Assembly: GCA_963926475.1 (NCBI GenBank)
Contig: CAWUXE010000011.1
Coordinates: 1 to 64,000, forward strand
Direction: 5' to 3'
From: UBA2040 sp002384725
Lineage (GTDB): Bacteria > Bacteroidota > Bacteroidia > Flavobacteriales_D > Crocinitomicaceae
Length of the DNA: 64,000 nt
Shown: positions 33,760 to 42,165 of the stretch, piece by piece
Numbering within the stretch: position 1 is the stretch's first letter
Layout of the letters: each line of letters starts with the position of its first letter
Program-made: the position numbers and the translations under genes
Notes under the pieces: model-generated
Database searches by the model: none
Told to the model about the DNA's origin: nothing
What the model saw: only the letters and a program-made list of their open reading frames with translations

Positions 33760-34365
33760 TTGATGAACGAAGAAATGAAAGCAGTGAGTTACTGCGTTGG
33801 AATGAGTGTTGCAGGCAGTTTAATGCAACAGAATTTACAATCTATTGAACCGGGAGTAATGGCACAAGCGATTGCTGATGTTTTCGAAGGGAAACCAGCT
33901 CCTTATTCGCCAGAACAAGCGAATGAGATCATTCAAAAATATTTATCGGTTGCCGTGCAAGAGCAATTCAAAGCGAACAAAGAGCTTGGTGAAAAGTTTT
34001 TAGCTGAAAACTTCAAGAAAGAAGGTGTTAAAACAACAGTTTCGGGTTTGCAATATGAAGTGGTAAAAGAAGGAAAAGGTAAAAAACCAGCTGCAACAAG
34101 TCAGGTGAAAGTGCATTATCACGGTACCTTGATTGACGGAACAGTTTTCGATAGCTCGGTAGAAAGAAATTCTCCAGCTACCTTTGGTGTGAATCAAGTT
34201 ATTCCAGGATGGACCGAGGCTTTGCAATTGATGAACGAAGGGTCGAAATACCGTTTATACATTCCTCAGGAGTTGGCATACGGCGAAAGTCCACATCCAG
34301 GAGGACCAATTCAGCCCTTTATGGCTTTAATATTTGATGTTGAATTATTAGAAATAGTAGAATGA
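33760..34365 (+). CDS. FKBP-type peptidyl-prolyl isomerase (Mip/FklB-like)
   Basis: 201 residues. The helical N-terminal dimerisation domain (about 1-95, Y-C-V-G-M-S-V-A-G-S) is typical of FklB/Mip, and the FKBP domain (about 112-200) keeps the active-site set: V-H-Y-H-G-T, V-F-D-S-S, V-I-P-G-W and Y-I-P-Q-E-L-A-Y-G. No signal peptide is seen, so it should be cytoplasmic, as for FklB. It overlaps the next FKBP-like gene by 4 nt (ATGA). Confidence 0.9.
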   Translation: MMNEEMKAVSYCVGMSVAGSLMQQNLQSIEPGVMAQAIADVFEGKPAPYSPEQANEIIQKYLSVAVQEQFKANKELGEKFLAENFKKEGVKTTVSGLQYEVVKEGKGKKPAATSQVKVHYHGTLIDGTVFDSSVERNSPATFGVNQVIPGWTEALQLMNEGSKYRLYIPQELAYGESPHPGGPIQPFMALIFDVELLEIVE

Positions 34366-35288
34366 TAAAATTAGGATTAGTTGCTTTAATCGCGATAGCG
34401 ATGACAAGTTGTGGTGATAAAGGTGATGCTCAAGAAATTATTGAACTTAAAACAGATAAGGACAGCTTATCTTATATTTTAGGTGCAGAACAAGCTAAAT
34501 TCATCTTGGAAAAAGGTGATCCGAACCTTCAAAAATTGGATTTTGACGAAATGGCGGCAGGTTTTGAAACTGCCATCCTTGATAAACAAGAGCAAATGGA
34601 TCAAGCTTGCCAAGATGCCTTGGAAAAGCTTTACGGACGCGATGGGAAAGATTATGACTCAACGTACCGCAAGCAAGGTTCGCATTGTATCGGTGGTATC
34701 GCTGGATCTATTTTTTATCACGTTTGGAATTCGAAAGGTGTATTGAAAGATGTGAATATCAAAATAGCGCGTGCTGGTTTCCGTCATGCTCTGTTGCAAC
34801 AAGATACTTTGATCAATGATGAACGAAGAAATCAAATTGCTTCTGACTTCATTTCTGGAGTGAATAAGAAAAGTGGTTCGGCATTGATGGCAAAAGCGAA
34901 TAAACTGTCTAATATTCAGGTTATCGAAGGAGGAATAGTTATCGAAACTATCAAAGCAGGTTCTGGACCAAATCCAGCTCCAAATAGTGATGTTGAAGTG
35001 GATTACATTCTAACTAATTCTTTTGGTGATACTGTTGAAAATTCATTTTACATGCGCCAACAAACGCAGCAAGGGGTTCCTGCCTTTAACTTAACGGGTG
35101 TAATTCCAGGTTGGGGAGCAGCATTTCCAAAATTGCAAAAAGGAGGGAAGTACAACTTGTATATTCCTTGGGAAATGGCTTATGGTTTGCAACACCAATG
35201 TGAGACTTTGAAGTTTTATGTAGAGTTAAACAACTTCGGTCCCCAAGGTACTTTGGCGAAAATGCCGGAGCAAGCTGCGCCATACTAA
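34362..35288 (+). CDS. FKBP-like lipoprotein with altered active site
   Basis: 308 residues. A lipoprotein signal ends M-T-S-C (Cys17). Residues 30-185 match the helical Mip domain, enlarged by an insertion containing two cysteines, and residues 205-292 are an FKBP fold. It keeps V-D-Y, V-I-P-G-W and Y-I-P-W-E-M-A-Y-G, but the F-D-S-S strand is V-E-N-S, losing the Phe-Asp pair that lines the pocket. It may bind rather than isomerise prolines. Co-translated with the upstream FKBP through an ATGA overlap, giving one cytoplasmic and one envelope paralogue from a single mRNA. Confidence 0.82.
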   Translation: MIKLGLVALIAIAMTSCGDKGDAQEIIELKTDKDSLSYILGAEQAKFILEKGDPNLQKLDFDEMAAGFETAILDKQEQMDQACQDALEKLYGRDGKDYDSTYRKQGSHCIGGIAGSIFYHVWNSKGVLKDVNIKIARAGFRHALLQQDTLINDERRNQIASDFISGVNKKSGSALMAKANKLSNIQVIEGGIVIETIKAGSGPNPAPNSDVEVDYILTNSFGDTVENSFYMRQQTQQGVPAFNLTGVIPGWGAAFPKLQKGGKYNLYIPWEMAYGLQHQCETLKFYVELNNFGPQGTLAKMPEQAAPY

Positions 35289-35306
35289 AACAAACAGGGT
35301 TATTTT

Positions 35307-35352
35307 AAAAAAGGAGTTTCTTTCTGATGTTTATCGAGGAACTCCTTTTTTT
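35307..35352 (+). terminator. FKBP operon terminator
   Basis: A 12-13 bp stem (AAAAAAGGAGTT/AACTCCTTTTTT) with a ~21-nt loop and T-run, 19 nt past the stop. Confidence 0.75.
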
Positions 35353-35372
35353 ATGTGGAAGATTTTAATAGG

Positions 35373-35894
35373 TTAAAGTAGTTCTTGAAATTCTTTCTTC
35401 ACATAATCTAAAGCGATTTCCGTCGGTAATTCGCCTATTTCCCCTACCATTTCAAATATTTTCTGCGCCAAATCTGTCGACATGCTCGTAGCGCTCATTT
35501 TTTCACCTGCTATGTTGATGATTTTAACCGTTTCATCTTTTGCTTTTTTAAGCAATCCCCAGGCTTCGTTTGATACGAATAATTGCTGAGCAACATTATG
35601 GTCGTATTCTTCACGAACTGCAGATAATAGGTCTGATTGAAAAGCTTTTGCCGGTAATCCCGGATTGTGAACCCGCATGATCAATGAATTCGGGTGAATA
35701 CGTTCCAATAATAATACCGCCCTTTGATACGCGTCTGTTCGTTCCGGTAAAAAGTGCTTTTGACGCTCTTTTTTCATGCCCATATGAGCGGTTCTCATTT
35801 CTTTTTCTCCTTGATTACGCAAGAAAAGTGCGGTTGTAAAAAAGACAACTACTGCTGGGGCAACTGATAGTATGATTTGAAGTGCGATATCCAT
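35373..35894 (-). CDS. DUF7935-like membrane-anchored protein
   Basis: 173 residues from the ATG at 35894, chosen because a membrane anchor (M-D-I-A-L-Q-I-I-L-S-V-A-P) begins there; the open frame upstream to 35969 looks non-coding. One N-terminal helix in the membrane (5-25) is followed by a basic linker and a conserved cytoplasmic part with A-Y-Q-R-A-V-L-L-L-E-R-I-H-P-N-S-L and E-E-Y-D-H-N-V-A-Q-Q. This pattern is common in Bacteroidetes (DUF7935); function unknown. Confidence 0.72.
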   Translation of the reverse strand: MDIALQIILSVAPAVVVFFTTALFLRNQGEKEMRTAHMGMKKERQKHFLPERTDAYQRAVLLLERIHPNSLIMRVHNPGLPAKAFQSDLLSAVREEYDHNVAQQLFVSNEAWGLLKKAKDETVKIINIAGEKMSATSMSTDLAQKIFEMVGEIGELPTEIALDYVKKEFQELL

Positions 35895-36099
35895 TGTTTG
35901 GTTTTTATTGTAAAGATAAATTTTATCTGTGTACAGTTGAGTTTCAATTTTCAACAGCGATAATTGCATAATTCGAAATATGGAAGTGGTTACACGAGTT
36001 TTGGAGGTGAAAGCGCGGTTTGAAATAGTAGAGAAAAGCGTTTAGTTTAAAGATTTTTTATATTTCATATCGACTTAACTGTTTGACTGTCATAAGGAG

Positions 36100-36144
36100 T
36101 TCGAAACTTTTAAACTTTTAAATATTTAAAAGTTTCGAATTTTA
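36100..36144. other. Perfect hairpin between divergent genes
   Basis: A perfect 15-bp inverted repeat, TTCGAAACTTTTAAA (36100-36114) with its complement at 36125-36139, loop 10 nt, followed by T-rich DNA. It looks like a terminator, yet genes on both sides point away from it, so no known transcript ends here. It could end a small RNA or be a regulatory site. Confidence 0.5.
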
Positions 36145-36212
36145 TTTCGTTTTCAACATTAATTCATGCATTACCAAATCGCCCTACAAGCTTTTCGAAT
36201 TAATATATTCCT

Positions 36213-36220
36213 TAACCTTG
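36213..36220 (+). promoter_or_regulatory. SSS gene promoter -7-like element (TAACCTTG)
   Basis: A one-base variant of TAnnTTTG, 13 nt before the ATG at 36234. The same 11-mer CCTTAACCTTG occurs at 46852-46862 before another gene, supporting function. Confidence 0.45.
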
Positions 36221-36233
36221 TAAAAACAACTGT

Positions 36234-37739
36234 ATGAGTCCATATCTTATTATTGCCTTAATTGCTGTATACTTTGGTGTACTGCTCCTTGTGGCTCATT
36301 TCACCTCCCGTGGTGCCGACAACGATTCCTTTTTTACTGGTAATAAAAAATCACCTTGGTATCTCGTCGCATTTGGTATGATTGGAGCTTCTCTTTCAGG
36401 GGTGACTTTTATCAGTATTCCAGGTTGGGTGGGCAATCCCGACAATCAATTCTCCTACATGCAAGTTGTTTTCGGTTACCTAATCGGATATATCATCGTA
36501 GCTTACGTCCTCATGCCGATTTATTACCGAATGAATCTGACCTCTATCTATTCTTATCTGCAAGAACGATTCGGATTCTATTCACATAAAACAGGTGCCA
36601 TTTTTTTTCTTGGTTCTCGCTTGCTTGGAGCATCTATCCGCTTGTTGCTCGTTGCAAATGTATTACAGTTGTTCCTTTTCGATGGCTTAAATGTTCCTTT
36701 TGAAGTAACAGTATTTCTCTCTATTGCTCTAATTTGGGTGTATACTAACAAAGGCGGTATTAAGACCATTATTTGGACAGATACGCTTCAAACCTTTTTC
36801 ATGATTGCCGCAGTTTTGGTGATGTGTTATGTCATTATCGGTGAATTAGATCTTCGTGAAGAAGGTGTAATTTCGACAATAAAGAATAGTCCTTATTCCC
36901 GCATATTCTTCTTCGATGACTGGTTTGAGAAAAATTACTTCTGGAAACACTTTCTAGGGGGGATTTTTATTGCCATTGGGATGACAGGTCTCGATCAAGA
37001 CATGATGCAAAAGAATCTTTCTTGCAAAAACATCAAGGATGCCCAGAAAAACATGATGAGTTTCGCCGTTGTTCTCGTATTCGTAAATCTGATTTTCTTA
37101 GCACTTGGTGCGCTTTTGTATATTTACGCGGGTAAAACGGGTATTGGAGCAGGAGTGAGTGGCGATGATTTATTCGCAACCATTGCTATGAACCCTAAAA
37201 CGGGATTGTTCATTGGTGTTCTCTTTTTAATCGGTTTGATTGCCGCAGCGTACTCCAGTGCCGACAGTGCATTAACCGCATTGACAACCTCTTTTTCGCA
37301 CGATATCTTCAATTTCGACAAGAAAAGTCCAGCTGAGCAGTTAAAACTTAGAAAGAATGTTCATGTTTTCGTATCACTACTTCTATTGGTCATCATCATA
37401 GTTTTAAAATATACCACAACTATGAGTGCAATTGGACAGATTATGTTCTTCGCTGGGTTTACCTATGGACCGCTCATAGCCATGTTCTTCTTCGGGATAC
37501 TATCGAAACGTTCTTTGAATGATAAATTGGTACCAGTAATGTGTTTGGTTGCTGTTGGGTTAACTATCGTCCTTTGGTATTTTTCCGCTGGTGGTCCTGG
37601 AGCAGTCGGCACAATAGAAAACCCAACAGGTGTATTCGGACAGTATAAAATTGGTTTCGAACTCATTATCCTAAATTCTCTTTTAACCTACGCCTCTTTA
37701 TTTCTTATTTCCAAAAAGAAAGTAGAAGCCTTAAATTAG
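36234..37739 (+). CDS. Sodium:solute symporter (SSS family)
   Basis: 501 residues with about 13 membrane helices. It carries SSSF signatures such as G-M-I-G-A-S-L-S-G-V-T-F-I-S-I-P-G, G-L-D-Q-D-M-M-Q-K-N and A-A-Y-S-S-A-D-S-A-L-T-A-L-T-T, the last holding the Ser/Thr residues of the Na2 site. The substrate could be a sugar, amino acid or sialic acid-type solute and cannot be deduced. The downstream GlmU-like gene starts 4 nt after the stop, so they form an operon. Confidence 0.9.
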   Translation: MSPYLIIALIAVYFGVLLLVAHFTSRGADNDSFFTGNKKSPWYLVAFGMIGASLSGVTFISIPGWVGNPDNQFSYMQVVFGYLIGYIIVAYVLMPIYYRMNLTSIYSYLQERFGFYSHKTGAIFFLGSRLLGASIRLLLVANVLQLFLFDGLNVPFEVTVFLSIALIWVYTNKGGIKTIIWTDTLQTFFMIAAVLVMCYVIIGELDLREEGVISTIKNSPYSRIFFFDDWFEKNYFWKHFLGGIFIAIGMTGLDQDMMQKNLSCKNIKDAQKNMMSFAVVLVFVNLIFLALGALLYIYAGKTGIGAGVSGDDLFATIAMNPKTGLFIGVLFLIGLIAAAYSSADSALTALTTSFSHDIFNFDKKSPAEQLKLRKNVHVFVSLLLLVIIIVLKYTTTMSAIGQIMFFAGFTYGPLIAMFFFGILSKRSLNDKLVPVMCLVAVGLTIVLWYFSAGGPGAVGTIENPTGVFGQYKIGFELIILNSLLTYASLFLISKKKVEALN

Positions 37740-37743
37740 TGCC

Positions 37744-38877
37744 ATGAAAATTCAACTTCACGACAATAACCTCCACCTAGAATTTGCTCCATTGAGCTTA
37801 ACTAAACCTGTTGCTCTTTTGCGAATGGGAATTCTGACTTTCGAAGAAAGATGGGAAGAGAATTATCCAGATGCTGAATTTTGCTTTGCTACTGAAAAGT
37901 ATTTGCAAGTTAAATATCCTCAACACAATAATTGGGATTTATCTTTACCTGCTAACGTAATTCCTAACGAAGATTATGTTTCTGTCTTAAACAGCATGGA
38001 AGACAATACGGCTTTGTATCAAGGTGAAACGTGGTTGGGTATGAAAGGAACAGGAGAAACCATTTTGCAATACACAGGTGAAGAGGTTGTTACGATAACG
38101 AAACGATGGCACTTATTCCAAAAGAATCACAAAGCCATTCAGTCCGATTTCGATTTGATTACAGCTGGAGTTGACTCTCAAAACATTTCTGAATCCGTTA
38201 CCGTTATCGGTGATCGTAAATTAATCTTCCTCGAAGCTGGAGCCAAAGCCGAAGCTTGTGTTTTAAATACAACTGACGGACCAATTTACCTTGGTGAAAA
38301 TGCTGAAATCATGGAGGGTTCCCTTGTTCGTGGGCCCTTTGCCTTGTGTGATGATTCAACCATCAAAATGGGAGCCAAAATATACGGTGCAACAACCGTT
38401 GGTCCAAATTGCAAAGTAGGCGGAGAAGTGGACAATTCGATTCTTCAAGGGTATTCCAACAAAGGACACGATGGATACATGGGCAATTCGCTAATTGGCG
38501 AATGGTGCAACCTTGGCGCAGATACCAATACTTCGAACCTAAAGAATAACTACGGCAATATCAGAACATACAGCTACAGCACTAGACAAGAAGTCGCCAC
38601 CGACACTCAGTTTATGGGGCTCACTATGGGCGATCACAGCAAATGCAGTATCAATACAATGTTCAACACAGCCACTGTCATTGGTGTTTCTTGCAATGTA
38701 TATGGTGGCGATTTCCCGCAGAAATTTATATCGTCTTTTTCTTGGGGGGGGAATGAATTCGTTCCTTTTGCTTTTGATAAAGCGATTGAAGCTGCAAACG
38801 CGATGATGAGCAGAAGAGGGTTGGATTTGAGTGTGGAGGATGTGCAGATATTGAAGAACATTGCAGAATTGAAATAA
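37744..38877 (+). CDS. GlmU-like sugar nucleotidyltransferase-type protein
   Basis: 377 residues. The N-terminal part resembles a reduced nucleotidyltransferase domain without a clear G-x-G-T-R-M loop, whereas residues ~165-340 are left-handed beta-helix hexapeptide repeats (I-F-L-E-A-G-A-K, I-Y-L-G-E-N-A-E-I-M-E-G, V-G-P-N-C-K-V-G-G-E) ending with N-T-M-F-N-T-A-T-V-I-G. It matches the GlmU-family 'putative sugar nucleotidyltransferase' found in Bacteroidetes. True substrates are unknown. The coding sequence contains an 8-G tract (38744-38751). Confidence 0.75.
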   Translation: MKIQLHDNNLHLEFAPLSLTKPVALLRMGILTFEERWEENYPDAEFCFATEKYLQVKYPQHNNWDLSLPANVIPNEDYVSVLNSMEDNTALYQGETWLGMKGTGETILQYTGEEVVTITKRWHLFQKNHKAIQSDFDLITAGVDSQNISESVTVIGDRKLIFLEAGAKAEACVLNTTDGPIYLGENAEIMEGSLVRGPFALCDDSTIKMGAKIYGATTVGPNCKVGGEVDNSILQGYSNKGHDGYMGNSLIGEWCNLGADTNTSNLKNNYGNIRTYSYSTRQEVATDTQFMGLTMGDHSKCSINTMFNTATVIGVSCNVYGGDFPQKFISSFSWGGNEFVPFAFDKAIEAANAMMSRRGLDLSVEDVQILKNIAELK

Positions 38878-39067
38878 TTGCTTCTCGCCTCCTTTTCTAA
38901 GATATTTTCCATGTTCTCCGCTGTTAATAACCGACAAAATTTCCACTTCCCTGAAATTGGCACACCCTTTGTCATTTTAGTCTTCACGCCTGAAAAGTGC
39001 TGAAATCGAGGTTTTCTAGTCATAACCTATTTCTGCTGCTGACAACTTGGCGCAAATTAGACTTTCT

Positions 39068-41539
39068 ATGGATAATATATTTGACAAAACTTTATTACAA
39101 CTCAACCAAGGCGGCGAGCAAGATGCCGAGTTTATTCCACTGATTACTTCCAAAGAGGAGGAGTCCATGAATAAACAAGAGTTCAAAGATGAATTACCGA
39201 TTCTTTCATTGCGCAACAATGTGCTTTTTCCCGGTGTCGTTATTCCAATTACGGTTGGTCGTGACAAATCCATTAAGCTTATTCAGGATGCGAACAAAGG
39301 AGACAAAATTATTGGTGTCGTTTCTCAGATTGATCAAGATGAGGAATCTCCGGAATTTGCTGATTTACACAAGGTTGGAACAGTTGCTCAAATCATCCGT
39401 TTGTTGAAGATGCCTGATGGAAGTTCTACGGCAATCATTCAAGGAAAACGTCGTTTCAAAATGGTTGACGATGTGCAAAGCGAACCGTACATCAAAGCGA
39501 AAATAGAATTGTTGTCGGAACCGAAATTTGACAAAAAGAACAAGCAACTTGGTATGATGATCGAAAGCATCAAGGAATTGGCGCTACAAATCATTCGTGA
39601 CAGTCCAAATATTCCATCCGAAGCCTCATTTGCCATCGGAAATATCGATAGTCCGACTTTCTTGGTCAATTTCATCTGTTCGAATATGAACGCCGATGTC
39701 TCCAAGAAACAAGGTATGTTGGAAGAACTCGATATTCAGAAACGTGCTGCCATGGTGATGGAACACCTTGAAATGGAATCGCAAATGCTCGACATGCGCA
39801 ACGAGATTCAAAATAAGGTGCGTCAAGATTTAGACAAACAACAACGTGATTATTTCCTCCAGCAACAAATGCGAACCATTCAAGAAGAATTGGGCGACAA
39901 TCCGCAATTGGAAGATGTCAAAGATTTAGAAGAACGAGCGGATAAAAAGAAATTCACGGAGAAAGAACAAAATATTTTCAACAAAGAATTGGATAAGTTG
40001 AAACGTATGAATCCGCAAGGAGCGGAGTATTCTGTTCAGTTGAATTACTTGGATTTATTCTTGGATTTGCCGTGGAATGAGTTTTCGAAAGATAATTTGG
40101 ACCTAAAACGTGCCGAAAAAATTCTAGACCGTGATCATTATGGTTTGGAAGATGTGAAAGAACGTATTCTTGAATATTTGGCGGTATTGAAATTGAAAAA
40201 CAACATGAAAGCACCTATTCTTTGTTTATATGGACCTCCAGGAGTTGGTAAAACATCTCTTGGTAAAAGTATAGCCGAAGCTTTGGGAAGAAAATATATC
40301 CGAATGTCTTTGGGAGGTTTGCACGACGAAAGCGAAATCCGCGGACACAGAAAAACGTACATCGGAGCTATGCCAGGGCGAATTATTACGCATTTGAAGA
40401 AAAGCGAATATTCTAATCCGGTTTTTGTTTTGGACGAAATTGATAAACTGGGACGAAGCAATCATGGCGATCCATCTTCTGCGTTGTTGGAAGTTTTAGA
40501 TCCTGAACAGAATCATTCATTCTATGACAATTATTTAGAGACGGAATACGATTTGTCAAAAGTGATGTTCATTGCAACAGCAAATAGCTTGGCGGAAATT
40601 CAAGGCCCTTTGCGCGATAGAATGGAAATTATTGATGTTACAGGTTATACAGTTGAAGAAAAAATTGAAATCGCCAAACGTCACTTGATTCCAAAACAAT
40701 TGAAGGAACATGGCGTAGACAAAAAACAATTCTCGATTGATGGGAAGTTGATTGAAAAAGTCATTGAAGGATATACTTCAGAATCCGGTGTACGTGGTTT
40801 AGACAAACGTATGGCAAAATTGGTGCGAAGCAGAGCGCGACAAATAGCGATGGAACAAGAGTTTACACAAAAAATTACCGTTGCCGATTTATTCGATTTC
40901 CTTGGGCCAAGCAGAGAACGTACAAAATACGATAACAACGCCATTGCTGGTGTTGTGACTGGTTTGGCATGGACAAGTGTTGGCGGGGATATTCTTTTCA
41001 TCGAATCATCGATTACCAAAGGAAAAGGGAAATTAACCTTGACCGGTAACTTGGGTGAGGTCATGAAAGAATCGGCAGTTATTGCCTCTGAATTCTTGAA
41101 ATCGCATTCTAATTGGTTGGATTTGGACCAAGAATTATTCGATAATCACAACGTACACATTCACGTTCCCGAAGGAGCAACACCGAAAGATGGACCAAGC
41201 GCCGGAATTACGATGTTGACCTCTTTGGCAAGTTTATTCACCCAACGAAAAGTGAAGCCAAATCTGGCCATGACAGGAGAAATAACCCTTCGAGGAGAAG
41301 TTTTGCCCGTTGGAGGAATCAAAGAAAAAATTCTAGCGGCCAAACGAGCGAAAATTACAGATATCATTCTTTGCTACAAAAACAAGCAAGACATCGACAA
41401 AATCAAACCTGATTATTTAAAAGGATTGACCTTCCATTATGTAAAAATGATGAAAGAAGTTTTGGACATCGCCTTAACAGATGAGTTAGTCGAGAATCCT
41501 GTGAAGATTGAGATGCCGAAAATAAAGGCGCCAGTGTAA
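39068..41539 (+). CDS. lon: ATP-dependent protease La (Lon)
   Basis: 823 residues from the ATG at 39068; an upstream TTG at 39047 is possible but has no support. N-terminal substrate-binding LonN domain (about 40-235, L-P-I-L-S-L-R-N-N-V-L-F-P-G), AAA+ domain with G-P-P-G-V-G-K-T (about 388-395), and the protease domain with the catalytic dyad Ser711 (K-D-G-P-S-A-G) and Lys752 (G-G-I-K-E-K). It degrades damaged and short-lived proteins. It stands as a single gene; a gene-free stretch of ~170 nt precedes it. Confidence 0.96.
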   Translation: MDNIFDKTLLQLNQGGEQDAEFIPLITSKEEESMNKQEFKDELPILSLRNNVLFPGVVIPITVGRDKSIKLIQDANKGDKIIGVVSQIDQDEESPEFADLHKVGTVAQIIRLLKMPDGSSTAIIQGKRRFKMVDDVQSEPYIKAKIELLSEPKFDKKNKQLGMMIESIKELALQIIRDSPNIPSEASFAIGNIDSPTFLVNFICSNMNADVSKKQGMLEELDIQKRAAMVMEHLEMESQMLDMRNEIQNKVRQDLDKQQRDYFLQQQMRTIQEELGDNPQLEDVKDLEERADKKKFTEKEQNIFNKELDKLKRMNPQGAEYSVQLNYLDLFLDLPWNEFSKDNLDLKRAEKILDRDHYGLEDVKERILEYLAVLKLKNNMKAPILCLYGPPGVGKTSLGKSIAEALGRKYIRMSLGGLHDESEIRGHRKTYIGAMPGRIITHLKKSEYSNPVFVLDEIDKLGRSNHGDPSSALLEVLDPEQNHSFYDNYLETEYDLSKVMFIATANSLAEIQGPLRDRMEIIDVTGYTVEEKIEIAKRHLIPKQLKEHGVDKKQFSIDGKLIEKVIEGYTSESGVRGLDKRMAKLVRSRARQIAMEQEFTQKITVADLFDFLGPSRERTKYDNNAIAGVVTGLAWTSVGGDILFIESSITKGKGKLTLTGNLGEVMKESAVIASEFLKSHSNWLDLDQELFDNHNVHIHVPEGATPKDGPSAGITMLTSLASLFTQRKVKPNLAMTGEITLRGEVLPVGGIKEKILAAKRAKITDIILCYKNKQDIDKIKPDYLKGLTFHYVKMMKEVLDIALTDELVENPVKIEMPKIKAPV

Positions 41540-41554
41540 GATAGTACTGAATTG

Positions 41555-41588
41555 CCTCCCTCTTCTATGAGGAGGGACCGAGGGAAGT
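41555..41588. repeat. Left palindromic repeat flanking the DUF559 remnant
   Basis: CCTCCC...GAGGAGGGAC then CGAGGGAAGTG. Bases 58-65 of this hundred (41558-41565) pair with 41569-41576 with one wobble pair. Its structure is matched, in reverse orientation, by the repeat at 42041-42070, with the decayed nuclease gene between them. Confidence 0.55.
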
Positions 41589-41611
41589 GAATCACCGAGA
41601 TTCAATACGAA

Positions 41612-41986
41612 TTATATATTCTCAATCGAATAGATTACATTTCTTATTCTTAGCTCAACCTCCTCTAGATTATTTAAAACGTCGCCTTCAGAAAGACTGC
41701 TTATGATAAACCCTAATGCCTCAAGTTTATCTTGACGTTTCCTACCTAATCTCCTATGTTTAAATGAGAAGGTCCTTCAATCCCAAAAATTAATAGAAGC
41801 TTTGGGCAAAAGAAGTCTACGATATAGTTGTAAATAGTCCTTTACCTTAAGAAGCATTGTTCCGTTTGGTTTTTTGAAAGTAATGATTTCCAGAGGAAAC
41901 GCTCAGCTTTTGTTGCTGTTTTGGATCGTAATTCTTTAGCGAATTGTTTGAGATCTTTGTTATAAAAGTGAAAATCGATAATCCAT
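41612..41986 (-). pseudogene. Decayed DUF559 (Vsr-like endonuclease fold) gene
   Basis: On the minus strand the frames spell a DUF559 protein: F-Y-N-K-D-L-K-Q-F-A-K-E-L-R-S-K-T then T-K-A-E-R-F-L-W-K-S-L-L; a stop; then N-Y-I-V-D-F-F-C-P-K-L-L-L with I-E-G-P-S-H; a stop and frameshift; then K-R-Q-D-K-L-E-A-L-G-F, ending V-E-L-R-I-R-N-V-I-Y-S. The family has a PD-(D/E)XK-like nuclease fold with the order A-E-x-x-L-W, D-F-x-C, E-x-D-G-x-x-H, R-D-x-x-L. Several stops and shifts make it non-functional, and the catalytic E-x-D is changed to I-E-G-P. It lies between matching palindromic repeats. Confidence 0.7.
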
Positions 41987-42040
41987 TATATTAAGATAAA
42001 GAAAAAGAATCAATTTTTCATACTAATAATAGCGTTTCAC

Positions 42041-42070
42041 CTCTCATAGTCCCTCCTCAAGGAGGGAGAC
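42041..42070. repeat. Right palindromic repeat flanking the DUF559 remnant
   Basis: A perfect hairpin TCCCTCC-TCAA-GGAGGGA (42050-42056 with 42061-42067) next to CTCTCAT. Read on the minus strand it gives CTCCCTCCTTGAGGAGGGAC and ATGAGAGGTG, resembling the left repeat, so the two act like terminal inverted repeats of a ~510-bp unit. Confidence 0.55.
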
Positions 42071-42165
42071 AGTTTCCTGTAAATTAATTGTAACTTTTTC
42101 CCTCATTTCCGTTTAAGAATATTGGAACAGTTCTTGCCTTATGACTGTGAAATTCAAATACGAAT

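Noticed and set aside
38634..39023. Minus-strand frames opposite the end of the GlmU-like gene and before lon
   Set aside because: They overlap a certain gene and look non-coding; the ~170-nt gap before lon holds nothing I can support.
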